Part shown: positions 1-5,512 of the stretch, one piece after another
How the letters are laid out: each line of letters begins with the position of its first letter
Position numbering within the stretch: position 1 is the stretch's first letter
Assembly: GCA_025350445.1 (NCBI GenBank)
Contig: JANXXV010000666.1
Span: 1 to 5,926, forward strand
Reading direction: 5' to 3'
DNA: 5,926 nt
Source of the DNA: Bryobacteraceae bacterium
GTDB taxonomy: Bacteria; Acidobacteriota; Terriglobia; Bryobacterales; Bryobacteraceae
Notes under the pieces: model-generated
Seen by the model: the letters and a program-made list of their open reading frames with translations, nothing else
Told to the model about the DNA's origin: nothing
The model's database searches: none
Translations under genes and position numbers: made by a program

Positions 1-1
1 T

Positions 2-340
2 ACGGCAACGCCAACGGCAATTCAGGTTGCCGGAGGCGGTACGGACGGGCCGCCTCCGTTGGCTCCAGGAGACAAGATTCTGATCGTTTCCGGAAAGCTC
101 ACTGTTCAGGTGGATATCGATTCGCCGCCCGGCAGCGGCAATTCCGTTCTCACCAGTTTCGGTTCGCAAACGTCAGGGCAACCTCTTGTGAGCGCGAAGC
201 AGCAGCATAAGCGGCGTCACTACCTGGTGGCTGCCGCTCCACCGGTTGATTCGGTGACGGTAATTCTGCATGGAAATACCAGCACGCCATTCGACGCGGC
301 AAATACGCCGAGTTCCTATACGCAGATCCACATAAAATAG
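2..340 (+). CDS. Hypothetical protein, C-terminal part (5' end outside window)
   Basis: The frame is open from the left edge to a TAG stop at 338-340, giving about 112 residues of a C-terminus. A TTG at 59 could be a start, but nothing upstream of it looks like a ribosome binding site and the frame continues through it, so I treat this as the tail of a longer gene. The visible part is rich in Gly, Pro, Ser and Thr, with short alternating hydrophobic stretches (DKILIVSGKLTVQVDI, DSVTVILHG) that suggest beta-strands. It has no cysteines and no transmembrane segment. This fits an extracytoplasmic beta-rich domain, but that is inference and I do not recognise a family. It converges on the sigma factor gene, 51 bases away. 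It could also be spurious, or a relic like the genes further right. Confidence 0.45.
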   Translation, partial: TATPTAIQVAGGGTDGPPPLAPGDKILIVSGKLTVQVDIDSPPGSGNSVLTSFGSQTSGQPLVSAKQQHKRRHYLVAAAPPVDSVTVILHGNTSTPFDAANTPSSYTQIHIK

Positions 341-391
341 GGAGCAAAGGATGGCGGACGCCCTCGTACGCACGGGCTCCCTGGTCGCGCT

Positions 392-973
392 TTACGTAGA
401 CGGGGCTGACGGTCGATGCAACTCGCCGTGCAGCCAGGCCCGGGCAAGAATCCAGTCGCGTCTCACCGTGCGCGGGGAAATCGCCAGCACCTCCGCAGTC
501 TCGTCTTCCGTAAGACCGCCGAAAAAGCGCAGCTCGACCACTCGGCATTGGCGCGGGTCGAATTTCTCCAAACGGATCAGCGCCTCATCAATCGCCACCA
601 CTTCATCCAGCCGTTCTTCCGAGATCGCCAGCCCGTCGGTCAATTCCACCTGCTGGCGGTCGCCCCCGCGCTTGGCCGCCTTGCGCATCCGCCCGTAATC
701 CACCAGAATGCGCCGCATCGATTGTGCGGCGGCAGCGTAAAAATGAAGACGGTTTTTCCACTCGATGCCGGCGTCGCCCAGCAGTTCCATGTACGCTTCA
801 TTCACCAGTTCGGTGGCTTGTAGCGTGTGCCCGGAACGCTCGCGCCCCAGGGATCGCGCGGCGATGCGGTGCAGTCTGGGATACACCACTTCGATCAGGC
901 GCGATTCGGCGGCTCGGTTGCCCGCCCGGAGTTCATCGAGAAGTCGCGTAACTTCACCCGCCGCGTCCGCCAT
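392..973 (-). CDS. ECF-type RNA polymerase sigma factor (Sigma70_ECF / TIGR02999 family)
   Basis: This 193-residue protein directs RNA polymerase to a specific set of promoters. Its length is normal for the family. Region 2 spans roughly residues 8-104 and carries the family hallmarks HTLQATELVNEAYMELL (49-65) and the segment HFYAAAAQSMRRILVDYGR (77-95), which is followed by a basic stretch (RMRKAAKRGG). Region 4 spans about 128-185, with a helix-turn-helix around LTEDETAEVLAISPRTVRRD (154-173). The ATG at 973 is supported by a GAGAGAG purine tract (983-989 on the plus strand), 9 bases upstream. This group is expanded in Acidobacteriota and Planctomycetota and is often found near Ser/Thr kinases. 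No anti-sigma factor or kinase is visible here, so its signal is unknown. It is divergent from the pseudogene at 1089. I found no convincing promoter upstream. Confidence 0.93.
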   Translation of the reverse strand: MADAAGEVTRLLDELRAGNRAAESRLIEVVYPRLHRIAARSLGRERSGHTLQATELVNEAYMELLGDAGIEWKNRLHFYAAAAQSMRRILVDYGRMRKAAKRGGDRQQVELTDGLAISEERLDEVVAIDEALIRLEKFDPRQCRVVELRFFGGLTEDETAEVLAISPRTVRRDWILARAWLHGELHRPSAPST

Positions 974-1088
974 TCAGATTTACTCTCTCACATATGCATG
1001 GTGGACTGCTAACGGGCATAGCGCCTTGTCATTCCATTTTCCGCTCTCCCGCCTCAGGCCGGTGATAATGTGTCCGCGGGAGGCATTG

Positions 1089-1440
1089 ATGAAACCCTGC
1101 ACCAGACGCAAATTTCTGAGGCCCGGCCTCGCCTTTTCCGCGTTCGGGACCACTGGAGTCAGCCTCGCCGCCCCGCCTGCGAATCGCACCGCGACCCGCT
1201 GGGTTTCCCTTGGGAATACACGCGTAAGAGTCACCCGGCGACGTCAACGGGGTGGTCACGTACGCTAAGACTGTCCATGTCCGGGGCGCCGGAGCCAGCC
1301 TTTTCACCCGGGCCGGGGACCGTGAAGCCGCAATGAAATTCCCCATTAATCTGAAGGGCGGTCGATTGCGTGATCCTTGGATTCAAGAACACCGCGGAAA
1401 TGGACGAAGCAATCTACCGCATAAGCCGCATAATGAAGGT
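1089..1440 (+). pseudogene. Decayed Tat-signal aldo/keto reductase, core deleted and frameshifted
   Basis: The ATG at 1089 has a good ribosome binding site, GGGAGG at 1078-1083, 5 bases upstream. The first about 46 residues look genuine: a twin-arginine signal (TRRKFLR followed by a hydrophobic stretch and an Ala-Ala-Pro cleavage-like region), then RWVSLGNTRVRVTR, the usual first strand of an aldo/keto reductase. The frame then degenerates and stops at 1266-1268. A C-terminal piece follows in two other frames: REAAMKFPINLK (about 1318-1354, frame 1), then AVDCVILGFKNTAEMDEAI (from 1358, frame 2), which matches the usual C-terminal cofactor-side segment. The roughly 200-residue core carrying the Asp-Tyr-Lys-His tetrad is absent. 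The gene would have made an exported oxidoreductase and is now certainly inactive in that role. The assignment rests on recognising the two ends and was not checked by a search. Confidence 0.68.
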
Positions 1441-1758
1441 CCGATACAGCCATTTGGACGTTCTACTTGCTGACCGCTGTTTCGCTTACGCAGAAAGGAG
1501 CCAGCCCTCCATCGTCCCTACCGGGTCTGGGGGGATTTGTGGAATCCGCTGATCTTTCGCTTAGCGGCATTGGCTATAACCGTAAATCCGTGCCTGGTAC
1601 GGCCGGTTCGGTTGTCCATGGGATTAGCGGTGATCTTGCTCGGACTGTCGTTCTTCCATCGCTGGCGCAAACGCGCGGCAATCCGCTGGCCGCTGGCCGA
1701 AGCTGCCAGTCCAGCGGACGGCAACCAGGTCACTTCGACCGGAATGCCGGCTGCATGA
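1437..1758 (+). pseudogene. C-terminal remnant of an APC-family amino acid permease
   Basis: Only the last about 105 residues of a protein that normally has 450-500 remain. It opens in frame 3 just after a TGA at 1434 with DTAIWTFYLLTAV (1443-1481), a membrane helix. It then shifts to frame 1 near 1478-1482 and continues as FRLRRKEPALHRPYRVWG (about 1477-1530). This is the characteristic cytoplasmic linker before the last two helices of APC transporters (consensus LRRxxPxLxRPYRVWGYP). Two further hydrophobic segments follow (NPLIFRLAALAITV and LSMGLAVILLGLSFF), then a basic HRWRKR end and a hydrophilic tail to the TGA at 1756-1758. There is no start codon with a ribosome site, the frame is broken and ten of the twelve helices are missing, so this is a relic. 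It abuts the aldo/keto reductase relic with essentially no spacer. Confidence 0.66.
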
Positions 1759-1865
1759 CCAAGGGATGGTTGCAAGCTGGAAACGCCACTTTCCCTGACC
1801 AGGATCAAAGCCAGGGATTTCCCCTCCTGAGACTGGAACTCCAGCCGCAGCCCGGACTGGACGAG
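1759..1865. other. Convergent spacer between permease relic and POT gene; nothing recognised
   Basis: These 107 bases separate the end of the permease remnant (plus) from the stop of the POT transporter (minus). Short open frames on both strands cross it, but none shows a recognisable motif. The only local symmetry I noted is a short CTGGA-AC-TCCAG inverted repeat near 1832-1843. No T-tract follows on either strand, so I do not call a terminator. Confidence 0.4.
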
Positions 1866-3239
1866 CTAAGACTGTTCTGCGTCCGCGCCCAATACTCGCC
1901 CGAGCCGGCGCCCCAAGAGTAGTACAACTAGACCTCCGGATGCAGCAATGGCAGCATGCAGCGCCCAGAACTCGATCGGGCTCATTCGCTCATAGAATCC
2001 GCCGATCCAGCCAACCAAATTGTTGGCGACAAACAGGCTCATGAAAGCAATCCCCATCATCGTGGCGTTCACTTTTGCCGGCGCGGCACGCGATACCAGC
2101 GCCAGTAATGTGGGCCAATAATACATGAAAGAAATACCGGTTCCCAAGCAGTAGAGGGCCGGCCATATCGGGTGAACGAGTTTACGCGCCGAGCTTAGTA
2201 TCGCTACAACCAAAATTAAGTTGTTCACGGCGCCAAGACAGGCGCCAATTCCGATCTTCGAGAGATCGCCCGGCTCCATCCGGCGCGACGCCTGCCAACT
2301 CCAAAGCAAGAACAGGAGCGGCGCAACGACGATGGAACTCAGTGCTTCCAGCGAGTTGTACCACGGGATCGGGATCGTATAGCCCCCAACTTGCCGGGCG
2401 ACATGCTGTTGGATCCACACGGGAAACACGTTGAACTGTTGGTACTGACTGACCCCGTTAAAAATTGTGATCACGATAACCGCTCCGATCGCAAGCGTTG
2501 TACGCCACTCGCCAGCCGTGAGATTGCCATGGTGCCGATTGTGGCTGACGACTCTTGCCGGTAAGTGGCGATAGCCGTATAAATAGGTTGCCAGGCCCGC
2601 CAGCATGAACAGCCCCGCAACTCCAAAGCCGAAATGCCAACCATAGATTTGTGCCAGCAGACCGCAGACCAATGGTCCCAGCACCGCCCCGATGTTGATT
2701 CCGGTGCTGAAGATGGTAAAACCGCGGGTGCGCCGCGCCTCGTCGTTGCGTGGGTAAAGCGCGCCTACCTGAGCCGAGATATTGCCTTTTAGAAAACCGG
2801 AACCTGTGACCAGGAGCAAAAGCGCCAGCAGAAACGATTGCTCGAATGCCATCGCAACATGCCCGGCGCTCATCAACAACGCACCCGTCACCACGGCGTT
2901 TCGCTGCCCGATCCAGCGATCGGCAACCAGGCCTCCCAGCATAGGAGTGAAATACACAAAGCCGGTGTACAGTCCGAAAATGCTTGAGGCAAGCGCCTGC
3001 GGCGATTGCGGGCCAACCAGCGATTCCATCGCGGAACGAAACCCTGCAAACCCGGCGACATTTTCAACGTGGCCGGGCAACAGCAGTTGGTTGATCATAT
3101 ACAGCACCAGCAGCGCCGTCATTCCGTAGTAGGAGAAACGCTCCCAGGCTTCTGTAAAAGCCAGATAGAAAAGTCCCTTGGGATGCCCCAGGAAGGCGCG
3201 CTCATCGCTGTGCGTCAGAATGGATTCGGCTGTTCCCAT
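1866..3239 (-). CDS. POT/PTR2-family proton-coupled (oligopeptide-type) MFS transporter
   Basis: An inner-membrane proton symporter of the POT (PTR2) family, 457 residues from the ATG at 3239, slightly short of the usual 480-500. The N-terminal half is canonical. The proton-coupling signature EAWERFSYYG lies at 30-39 (E30, E33, R34). The first PTR2 motif, GLYTGFVYFTPMLGGLVADR (89-108), is clear, and GSGFLKGNISAQVG (146-159) carries the conserved TM4 lysine K151. Further on are the YGWHFGFGVAG segment (199-209) and a YQQFNVF motif (266-272). In the C-terminal half, the region aligning with TM10 reads GISFMYYWP (368-376), and the Glu usual there is a Phe (F371). This makes classical di/tripeptide transport uncertain. 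A TTG at 3251 adds four residues (MSDR), but neither start has a strong ribosome site; the weak GAGCG before ATG 3239 makes that start preferable. It is divergent from pdxA. Confidence 0.92.
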   Translation of the reverse strand: MGTAESILTHSDERAFLGHPKGLFYLAFTEAWERFSYYGMTALLVLYMINQLLLPGHVENVAGFAGFRSAMESLVGPQSPQALASSIFGLYTGFVYFTPMLGGLVADRWIGQRNAVVTGALLMSAGHVAMAFEQSFLLALLLLVTGSGFLKGNISAQVGALYPRNDEARRTRGFTIFSTGINIGAVLGPLVCGLLAQIYGWHFGFGVAGLFMLAGLATYLYGYRHLPARVVSHNRHHGNLTAGEWRTTLAIGAVIVITIFNGVSQYQQFNVFPVWIQQHVARQVGGYTIPIPWYNSLEALSSIVVAPLLFLLWSWQASRRMEPGDLSKIGIGACLGAVNNLILVVAILSSARKLVHPIWPALYCLGTGISFMYYWPTLLALVSRAAPAKVNATMMGIAFMSLFVANNLVGWIGGFYERMSPIEFWALHAAIAASGGLVVLLLGRRLGRVLGADAEQS

Positions 3240-3324
3240 ACGATCGCTCAAGCTTAGCGCACAGCAAGAACTGAGGCGTTTGCCGCAAGGCCCAGTCCGT
3301 TACCGGCGAGACGAGCCGCTGTGA

Positions 3325-3369
3325 GCTGCTGCGGGGACAAGGGCTGCCGCCCCTTTCTCCGCTAGCAGC
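3325..3369 (+). other. Near-perfect 45-nt stem-loop of unknown role
   Basis: GCTGCTGCGG (3325-3334) pairs with CCGC-T-AGCAGC (3359-3369), leaving only T3363 bulged. The stem continues through G3335·T3358, G3336-C3357 and A3337-T3356, skips C3338, then AAGGG (3339-3343) pairs with CCCTT (3351-3355). A 7-base loop, CTGCCGC, closes it. That is 18 pairs with two single-base bulges. The plus-strand RNA is slightly favoured because the G·U pair would be a C/A mismatch on the minus strand. Plus-strand bases after it are pyrimidine-rich (ATCCTTCCTTC) but not a run of T, so a rho-independent terminator is only a weak possibility. It might also be a REP-like element or a leader structure. The structure is seen directly; the function is unknown. 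Confidence 0.6.
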
Positions 3370-3381
3370 ATCCTTCCTTCG

Positions 3382-3396
3382 CTGTGCTTCACACAG
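3382..3396. promoter_or_regulatory. Small inverted repeat upstream of the pdxA promoter, possible operator
   Basis: CTGTG (3382-3386) and CACAG (3392-3396) form a perfect 5-bp inverted repeat with a 5-base spacer, ending 7 bases before the -35 element. The position suits an activator site, but arms this short occur often by chance. Confidence 0.2.
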
Positions 3397-3403
3397 GTTT
3401 CTC

Positions 3404-3432
3404 TTGACGAAGCCGAACACTTCTTGCACAAT
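3404..3432 (+). promoter_or_regulatory. Candidate sigma-70 promoter for the pdxA-like gene
   Basis: TTGACG (3404-3409, five of six matches to the -35 consensus) is followed after exactly 17 bases by CACAAT (3427-3432, four of six matches to the -10 consensus). Transcription would start near 3439, leaving an untranslated leader of about 130 bases that contains the palindrome at 3467-3479. It is the best promoter match I found in the intergenic region and faces pdxA. Confidence 0.4.
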
Positions 3433-3466
3433 CGAGATGCCATCGCCGCTATGCTCCGATGGTGTT

Positions 3467-3479
3467 CGGGATCATCCCG
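3467..3479. promoter_or_regulatory. Odd-length perfect palindrome in the pdxA leader, possible operator
   Basis: CGGGAT (3467-3472) and ATCCCG (3474-3479) are perfect inverted repeats around a single central C. With TTC on the left and GGAA on the right, the symmetry extends imperfectly to about 18 bases. It lies about 30 bases downstream of the predicted transcription start, where a bound repressor could block elongation. The one-base centre makes an RNA hairpin unlikely, so a protein site is the better guess. Confidence 0.3.
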
Positions 3480-3551
3480 GAATGCCGTTCGGCTTCGCCG
3501 GAATCCTCAGGAAGCCACGTTGCGACCGCTCGCGCCACGATCCAAATTCGA

Positions 3552-3559
3552 AAGGAAGG
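3552..3559 (+). promoter_or_regulatory. Ribosome binding site fixing the pdxA start at 3570
   Basis: AAGGAAGG ends 10 bases before ATG 3570. It decides against the longer in-frame starts upstream (the frame is open from 3459), whose extra residues match nothing in the PdxA family. The protein starting at 3570 begins MKPRIGLLLGDPSGIGPE, as PdxA proteins do. Confidence 0.75.
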
Positions 3560-3569
3560 TAAGAACATA

Positions 3570-4490
3570 ATGAAACCACGAATCGGTCTACTGCTCGGCG
3601 ATCCATCCGGGATCGGTCCCGAGATCGCCGCAAAACTCTTGTCCTTCCCGGAAACAACTTCTCTTGCCGGGATACTCGTACTTGGCGACCAACGGCTGCT
3701 GCCGCCACCCCTGCGGGGAATTCCGATCCTCGACTGGCGCCTCTCCGATCCATCCGAATATCCATTGGCAACCGCAAATGCCGTCTCCGGCGCTTATGTC
3801 CTCGGTGTCCTGCGATTTGCCGCCGAAGTAATCGGGCGCAAGGAAATCGACGCCCTGGTCTACGCGCCGTTGAACAAAGCCGCCATGAAGATGGCCGGCA
3901 TGCACGAAGAGGATGAAATGCATTTCCTGGCCAACCAGTTGGGCTATTCCGGTTACATGTCGGAAATCAATATTTGCGGCGCACTGTGTACCACCCGCGT
4001 CACGTCACACGTTCCACTCCACGCCGTAGCCGGCCTGATTACCCGCGAAAGAGTTCTCGATGCAACCCGTCTGATTCACCGGACGTTGATCGCAAATGGA
4101 AATGCAGCGCCCCGCATTGCAGTGGCCGCCCTGAACCCACACGCCGGCGAGGGTGGACAAATGGGAACCGAGGAGATTACTACAATCGGTCCCGCCATCG
4201 CACAGGCAAGATCGGAAGGGATCTTAGCGGACGGTCCATTCCCGGCGGATACTGTCTTCCTGGCGGCCCGCAACGGCCGGTTCGACGCCGTAGTTACCAT
4301 GTATCACGATCAGGGCCAGATAGCGACCAAGCTCCTGGGCTTCGAACGCGGCGTAACCGTCCATGGCGGTCTGCCCCTGCCAATCACCACTCCCGCCCAC
4401 GGCACCGCCTTCGACATCGCCGGGAAAGGAATCGCTTCGGCCAGCGCGATGCAGGAGGCTTTCAAAACAGCAGTCCGCGGCTTCCATTAG
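3570..4490 (+). CDS. PdxA-family NAD- and metal-dependent dehydrogenase, probably not a pyridoxine enzyme
   Basis: A cytoplasmic dehydrogenase of 306 residues, related to 4-hydroxythreonine-4-phosphate dehydrogenase (E. coli PdxA, about 329 residues). The N-terminal GDPSGIGPEI motif is at 10-19. The three divalent-metal histidines are all present: H147 in TSHVPL, H191 in NPHAGEGG and H246 in YHDQGQ. A conserved Lys (K254) and the C-terminal HGTAFDIAGKG (277-287) are also kept. By alignment from memory, other E. coli substrate residues are changed: the His-Thr pair (136-137) becomes E116-M117 within EEDEMHF, N283 becomes T263 and R292 becomes I272. Those residues bind the substrate phosphate or its surroundings, so a different or unphosphorylated substrate is likely. 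The family includes PdxA2 (threonate/erythronate phosphate) and TphB (terephthalate dihydrodiol). No pdxJ is nearby, and the gene converges on an IclR-linked aldo/keto reductase. I therefore leave the gene symbol blank. Confidence 0.93.
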   Translation: MKPRIGLLLGDPSGIGPEIAAKLLSFPETTSLAGILVLGDQRLLPPPLRGIPILDWRLSDPSEYPLATANAVSGAYVLGVLRFAAEVIGRKEIDALVYAPLNKAAMKMAGMHEEDEMHFLANQLGYSGYMSEINICGALCTTRVTSHVPLHAVAGLITRERVLDATRLIHRTLIANGNAAPRIAVAALNPHAGEGGQMGTEEITTIGPAIAQARSEGILADGPFPADTVFLAARNGRFDAVVTMYHDQGQIATKLLGFERGVTVHGGLPLPITTPAHGTAFDIAGKGIASASAMQEAFKTAVRGFH

Positions 4491-4503
4491 TCCAATCGCG
4501 CCG

Positions 4504-5496
4504 CTACTCCCAACCATTCATTTCCGTCAACCATTCCGGCGGAAAGTCCATCCTCAAAGCAGCCAGCGCATTTTCCAAATGCCCGATGGTTCTCGCCCCC
4601 ACCAGCACGCTCGTCACTGCGTGATTCTGAAACACCCACCCCATCGCCAGACGCACCGCCGGCACGCCAACCCGCGCAGCCATTGCCCGCAGCAGTTCCA
4701 CAATCCGAAAGTTCCGTTCACTAAAATAGACATCCGCATGTCCGGGCACCACGTCAAATCGCGACCCCTTCGGAAACGCCGCCCGGTCCCCCGTATACTT
4801 GCCCGTGAGAAATCCCGCGCTCAACGGGCTGTACGTAATCACCCCGATATTCTCGCGAACACACAACGGCACCAGGTCTTGCGCAATGCCCGGCGCCGCC
4901 AGGTTGTAGTTCGATTCAATAGCGTCAATGCAATGAAATCCGCCAACCCGGCAGGCTTCTACCGTAGCCCGCAGTTGTGGCGCGGTGAAGTTGCTGCATC
5001 CAGCCGCTCGCGCTCCACCCGACTTCACCGCCTCATCCATCGCCGCAACCGATTCGTCCAAAGCGGTTGCAGCGTCAAACTTGTGGAACATGTAAACATC
5101 CACACAGCCGCTTCGCAAACGCTGCAGACTAGCCTCCAGCGCCTCCTTCACATGAGCTCGCGTGAAGTTCGCGAAAACTTTCGTCAACAGCACAACTTCC
5201 TTGCGCACACAACGAGATTCCAGCCATTTGCCAATGATCTTCTCCGACGAATGCATCTCGCCACTCACTTCTCTCTCATCTGCTACTCCCAGATATTGGC
5301 GCCGGGATTCTCTCGACTGCCCGCCTCCATAAGCCTCGGCGGTGTCGAACAGAGTGATGCCTGACTCCATGGCGAAATCCATGATTCGGAACGCGGTCTC
5401 TTCGTCGATTTCACGCCCGAATGTGGCGCATCCCAAGCCGATCCGCCCTACGCGAATCGCCGATTGGCCAAGTACCCGCGCGTCTCCCGGAGTCAT
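4504..5496 (-). CDS. Aldo/keto reductase, with an insertion after the active-site tyrosine
   Basis: A cytoplasmic NAD(P)H-dependent oxidoreductase of 330 residues with a TIM-barrel fold; it interconverts carbonyls and alcohols. The catalytic tetrad is complete: D51 and Y56 in FDTAEAYGGG, K106 in LLTKVF and H138 in VYMFHKFD. Cofactor-side motifs are GCSNF (166-170), YSPLSAGFLTGKY (222-234) and VLVGARTIGHLENALAA (298-314). Y56 and K106 are 50 residues apart, whereas related family members have about 26-33. This leaves an insertion of roughly 15-24 residues around SRRQYLGVADEREVSGEMHS (64-83). The ATG at 5496 has no good Shine-Dalgarno sequence and lies inside a 14-bp palindrome (5492-5505). The IclR gene ends 16 bases upstream on the same strand, so the two are probably co-transcribed. 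The gene converges on pdxA with 13 bases between the stops. The substrate is unknown; sugars or cyclitols are possible. Confidence 0.94.
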   Translation of the reverse strand: MTPGDARVLGQSAIRVGRIGLGCATFGREIDEETAFRIMDFAMESGITLFDTAEAYGGGQSRESRRQYLGVADEREVSGEMHSSEKIIGKWLESRCVRKEVVLLTKVFANFTRAHVKEALEASLQRLRSGCVDVYMFHKFDAATALDESVAAMDEAVKSGGARAAGCSNFTAPQLRATVEACRVGGFHCIDAIESNYNLAAPGIAQDLVPLCVRENIGVITYSPLSAGFLTGKYTGDRAAFPKGSRFDVVPGHADVYFSERNFRIVELLRAMAARVGVPAVRLAMGWVFQNHAVTSVLVGARTIGHLENALAALRMDFPPEWLTEMNGWE

Positions 5497-5505
5497 TGCA
5501 ATGAC
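5492..5505. promoter_or_regulatory. Perfect 14-bp palindrome over the aldo/keto reductase start codon
   Basis: GTCATTGCAATGAC reads the same on both strands and contains the ATG (5494-5496, minus strand). It sits in the short IclR-to-reductase gap. It could be a protein site or, as RNA, a 5-bp hairpin with a TGCA loop masking the start. About one such palindrome in three windows of this size is expected by chance, so the position is the main argument. Confidence 0.3.
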
Positions 5506-5512
5506 CCGATCG

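Larger units (their letters stand above)
3240..3569. other. 330-base divergent regulatory region between the POT transporter and pdxA-like gene
   Basis: I see no credible gene in this interval. Open frames crossing it (minus 3202-3429 and the upstream extension of the pdxA frame from 3459) show no family features. It contains, left to right, a strong 45-nt stem-loop (3325-3369), a CTGTG-N5-CACAG inverted repeat (3382-3396), a sigma-70-like promoter facing pdxA (3404-3432), an 11-bp inverted repeat pair (3408-3418 and 3487-3497) and an odd-length palindrome (3467-3479). I found no good minus-strand promoter for the POT gene. If one exists, the stem-loop may lie in its leader. Confidence 0.6.

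Noticed and set aside
340..381. GGGAGC (340-345) and GCTCCC (376-381) as a bidirectional terminator between the first gene and the sigma factor gene
   Set aside because: The arms are only 6 bp with a 30-base loop, and no T-tract follows on either strand.
416..823. Long plus-strand open frames opposite the sigma factor gene
   Set aside because: They are antisense shadows of a clearly conserved gene in GC-rich DNA.
1026..1069. TTGTCA (1026) and GATAAT (1064) as a promoter for the reductase relic
   Set aside because: The spacing is 32 bases, about twice the functional distance for a sigma-70 promoter.
1518..1808. 96-codon open frame on the minus strand
   Set aside because: It lies antisense to the permease relic, which explains the sequence better, and its translation shows no recognisable motif.
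3202..3429. 75-codon minus-strand frame ahead of the POT gene
   Set aside because: It overlaps the POT start and the stem-loop, and its translation is low-complexity with no family features.
3459..3569. Upstream extension of the pdxA frame from 3459
   Set aside because: The extra 37 residues match no PdxA N-terminus, and the strong ribosome site places the start at 3570.
4477..4504. GCGGC/GCCGC inverted repeat between the convergent pdxA and aldo/keto reductase ends
   Set aside because: It is a 5-bp stem with an 18-base loop and no T-run, inside GC-rich coding ends; too weak to call a terminator.
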